From positions 1 through 7,169 of the forward strand of contig CAJMNP010000042.1 of assembly GCA_905214895.1 (NCBI GenBank): a stretch of 7,169 bases of DNA, read 5' to 3'. The position numbers and the translations under genes were made by a program. This DNA is from an uncultured bacterium. Its GTDB lineage: Bacteria; Actinomycetota; Coriobacteriia; Coriobacteriales; Coriobacteriaceae. Position 1 is the first letter of the stretch. The number at the start of each line of letters is the position of its first letter. Below the pieces are notes generated by a model, which saw nothing but the letters and a program-made list of their open reading frames with translations, did no database searches and was not told where the DNA came from. Of the stretch, positions 6,123 to 7,169 are shown piece by piece.

Positions 6123-6155
6123 TTGGTGCAAGGAGGACAGGTCACTTTGCACCAA
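6123..6155. repeat. Inverted repeat hairpin abutting the thrE stop
   Basis: TTGGTGCAA (6123-6131) and TTGCACCAA (6147-6155) are perfect 9-nt inverted arms starting at the base after the thrE stop codon. The 15-nt interior contains GGAGGACAGGTCAC. There is no T-tract. The form, with a GGACAGGTCAC core between complementary arms, resembles intergenic REP-type palindromes rather than a terminator. Confidence 0.55.
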
Positions 6156-6228
6156 ATGAGTTGCGGTGAAATAGAGACTGAATTGCTGCTTAAAGGGTCA
6201 AAACAGTCCGTATTCCACCGCAACTTAT
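6156..6228. repeat. Long imperfect palindrome immediately next to the previous hairpin
   Basis: Arms 6156-6180 and 6204-6228 pair in order: ATGA/TTAT (one G-T), GTTGCGGTG/CACCGCAAC (9 bp perfect), an A-C mismatch, AATA/TATT, a 2x2 internal loop, then GACTG/CAGTC. That is about 22 pairs around a 23-nt A/T-rich loop (6181-6203). It starts at the base after the first hairpin ends, so the two form a head-to-tail cluster. It may be a non-autonomous palindromic repeat or part of a structured RNA. Nothing coding fits it. Confidence 0.6.
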
Positions 6229-6341
6229 GGGGTCGGGGGATTATTGGTGCCCTGCATCTTCATAAACTCAACGCTTACGAAGCGCGCGCCGTTCGTGTTA
6301 GGGTAGTTCCACCACATAAGTAGTCGCAGACGCACGTATCG
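6229..6341 (+). other. Non-coding spacer with a nested secondary-structure potential
   Basis: No credible gene is present here. Helices can be drawn: GGT/ACC plus TTATG/CATAA (6225-6233 with 6311-6319, one mismatch), enclosing TGCCCTG (6248-6254) with TTAGGGTA (6299-6305, including G-T pairs), enclosing CGCTT/AAGCG (6272-6276 with 6280-6284). The outer helix competes with the outermost pairs of the palindrome at 6156-6228. Together with the terminator that follows, this could be a leader RNA or a small RNA, but no known riboswitch consensus was recognised and helices this short can arise by chance. Confidence 0.3.
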
Positions 6342-6391
6342 CGGGCGGGCGAGATGAAGTCCCAACAGCTCCATCTCGCCCGCCCGTTTTT
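6342..6391 (+). terminator. Strong intrinsic terminator upstream of the DUF2798 gene
   Basis: CGGGCGGGCGAGATG (6342-6356) and CATCTCGCCCGCCCG (6372-6386) form a perfect 15-bp stem with a 15-nt loop, followed by TTTTT (6387-6391). It ends either thrE transcripts or an RNA from 6123-6341. No clear promoter is visible between it and the gene at 6436, so the downstream gene might depend on read-through. Confidence 0.92.
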
Positions 6392-6435
6392 GTTGCGTGG
6401 CGTAGCGGCGTAACACAGAAAGGACCATGCCCTTT

Positions 6436-7029
6436 ATGCCTATCAACAAACGAGAGAGCCTGCTGTTCACCTTTATCATGTGCTTTTGCATGGTGCTCTG
6501 GATGAGCATCTACAACGTCGCCCTGCAGCATGGGGCCATCAACGGCGAGGTTGTTGCTGCCGCGTGGCTCGGCTTCCCCGTTGCCTACGTTTTTGCCATG
6601 TGCTGCGACTGGTTTGTTGCCAGCCCCCTTGCTAAGGGCTTCGCCTTTAAATTCCTGGTCACGCCGGGCAAGAGCTCGCCGCTTGCCATGACGCTCGCCG
6701 TCAGCTCCTGCATGGTTGTTCCCATGGTTATCATCATGTCGCTCTACGGCGCGTGCGAAGGCCTGTTCCATATGCCCGGCGGCCCGCTTGCCAATTTGCA
6801 GGCGCTGCCGATGATGTGGCTCGTCAACATTCCGCGCAACTTTATCATGGCCCTGCCTTGGAACCTGCTAGTGGCTGGTCCGGTTGCTCGCTTTGTCTTC
6901 CGCCGTGCCTTCCCCATGGGAACCGTCTTTGAAGAGCGGCATATGGAGCTCGTGCGCATGCCTGGCGCTCCCGTTGCCGATGCCGTCAATGACGTTGCCG
7001 AGAGCATGGACGCCGAGCCTGCCTGCTAG
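6436..7029 (+). CDS. DUF2798-type four-helix membrane protein
   Basis: The 197-residue product looks like the DUF2798 family, whose function is unknown. Four hydrophobic helices are visible at about 9-28, 41-61, 83-104 and 128-150, with a soluble C-terminal tail of about 45 residues. The two halves look duplicated: each has a helix starting around CMV that runs into an S-(I/L)-Y-(N/G) turn, then a second helix ending in FVASPLAKGFAFKF (first half) or LVAGPVARFVFRRAF (second half). ATG 6436 is preferred because family members usually begin MPxNK and because AAGGA (6420-6424) is too close (2 nt) to the in-frame ATG at 6427; using 6427 would add three residues. The gene seems to be alone, after a strong terminator. 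A transport role is possible but unsupported. Confidence 0.75.
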   Translation: MPINKRESLLFTFIMCFCMVLWMSIYNVALQHGAINGEVVAAAWLGFPVAYVFAMCCDWFVASPLAKGFAFKFLVTPGKSSPLAMTLAVSSCMVVPMVIIMSLYGACEGLFHMPGGPLANLQALPMMWLVNIPRNFIMALPWNLLVAGPVARFVFRRAFPMGTVFEERHMELVRMPGAPVADAVNDVAESMDAEPAC

Positions 7030-7050
7030 GCAACAGCCTCTAGCCTAGAG

Positions 7051-7079
7051 CGCCCACCGCACCCGGCGATTCCTTTTTT
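7051..7079 (+). terminator. Weak possible terminator after the DUF2798 gene
   Basis: CGCC (7051-7054) can pair with GGCG (7065-7068), and six T residues lie at 7074-7079, but the stem is only 4 bp and is separated from the T-run by 5 nt. A second palindrome, CTAGGC/GCCTAG (7026-7031 and 7043-7048), overlaps the stop codon. Termination here is likely but the exact structure is uncertain. Confidence 0.3.
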
Positions 7080-7128
7080 GTAGACGTTGTCGCGCGGCTA
7101 CGGGTGGGAAAGGCCCCAACGGTTAACA

Positions 7129-7134
7129 TATACT
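7129..7134 (+). promoter_or_regulatory. Possible -10 element just before a start codon at the window end
   Basis: TATACT matches 5 of 6 consensus bases and lies in a locally AT-rich stretch. No good -35 is seen at 16-18 nt upstream (the sequence there is GGGAA-like). A transcript starting from it would begin at or next to the ATG at 7139. Confidence 0.35.
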
Positions 7135-7138
7135 CCAT

Positions 7139-7169
7139 ATGGGTAAAGAGACCAAAGCGCTGCCGCGGG
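7139..7169 (+). CDS. Possible start of an unidentified gene, cut off by the window
   Basis: An ATG at 7139 opens a frame reading MGKETKALPR to the window edge with no stop. There is no Shine-Dalgarno-like sequence before it, and the -10-like TATACT ends 4 nt upstream, so it could be a leaderless gene, which is common in actinobacteria. Ten codons are too few to name a product or to be sure that this is coding. Confidence 0.3.
   Translation, partial: MGKETKALPR

Noticed and set aside
6123..6323. A 66-codon + strand frame in the thrE-DUF2798 gap
   Set aside because: It lies across the two palindromes, begins with a TTG and lacks a spaced ribosome site. The sequence is better explained as structured non-coding DNA.
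1..7169. A CRISPR array, transposase gene, prophage or toxin-antitoxin pair
   Set aside because: No regularly spaced direct repeats, transposase motifs, phage genes or paired small genes were seen. The repeats present are palindromic and intergenic.

Overview
The window looks like chromosomal DNA from a coriobacterial actinobacterium, most likely Collinsella or a close relative. That placement is inferred from protein sequence character, from the GC-rich coding bias (codon third positions dominated by G and C) and from the gene content (a class II lysyl-tRNA synthetase with an extra C-terminal domain, a single-chain ThrE, a standalone TatA). It was not tested by any search. All convincing genes lie on the + strand. 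The long reading frames on the - strand are codon-bias shadows.

Layout: (1) Positions 1-1114 hold the 3' part of a Veg-family gene followed 2 nt later by ispE, the classic veg-ispE pairing. (2) Positions 1164-1279 hold a single tRNA-Pro(CGG) gene with its own intrinsic terminator. (3) Positions 1288-1686 hold a monocistronic tatA with a good sigma70-type promoter, an operator-like triple repeat inside that promoter, and a strong terminator. (4) Positions 1735-4362 hold greA and lysS, separated by a 79-nt gap containing a terminator hairpin that can be disrupted by an alternative pairing. lysS is followed by a perfect hairpin without a T-tract and then by an intrinsic terminator. (5) Positions 4363-4553 are a non-coding stretch with nested inverted repeats that look like a REP-type element. 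(6) Positions 4554-6122 hold a ThrE-type threonine/serine exporter with a very acidic N-terminus. (7) Positions 6123-6391 are non-coding and strongly structured: two hairpins that abut exactly, a further nested fold, then a 15-bp terminator. (8) Positions 6436-7029 hold a DUF2798-type four-helix membrane protein with an internal duplication. (9) The last 31 nt may be the first codons of another, possibly leaderless, gene.

Most genes are housekeeping: isoprenoid precursor synthesis (ispE), translation (tRNA-Pro, lysS), transcript elongation (greA) and Sec-independent export (tatA). The unusual content is the EMAPII/Trbp111-like tRNA-binding domain fused to lysyl-tRNA synthetase, the regulatory-looking DNA around tatA and lysS, and the palindrome-rich gaps on both sides of thrE. 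I did not find a clear new multi-gene system. The structured block at 6123-6391 and the LysRS fusion are the best candidates for something under-described.
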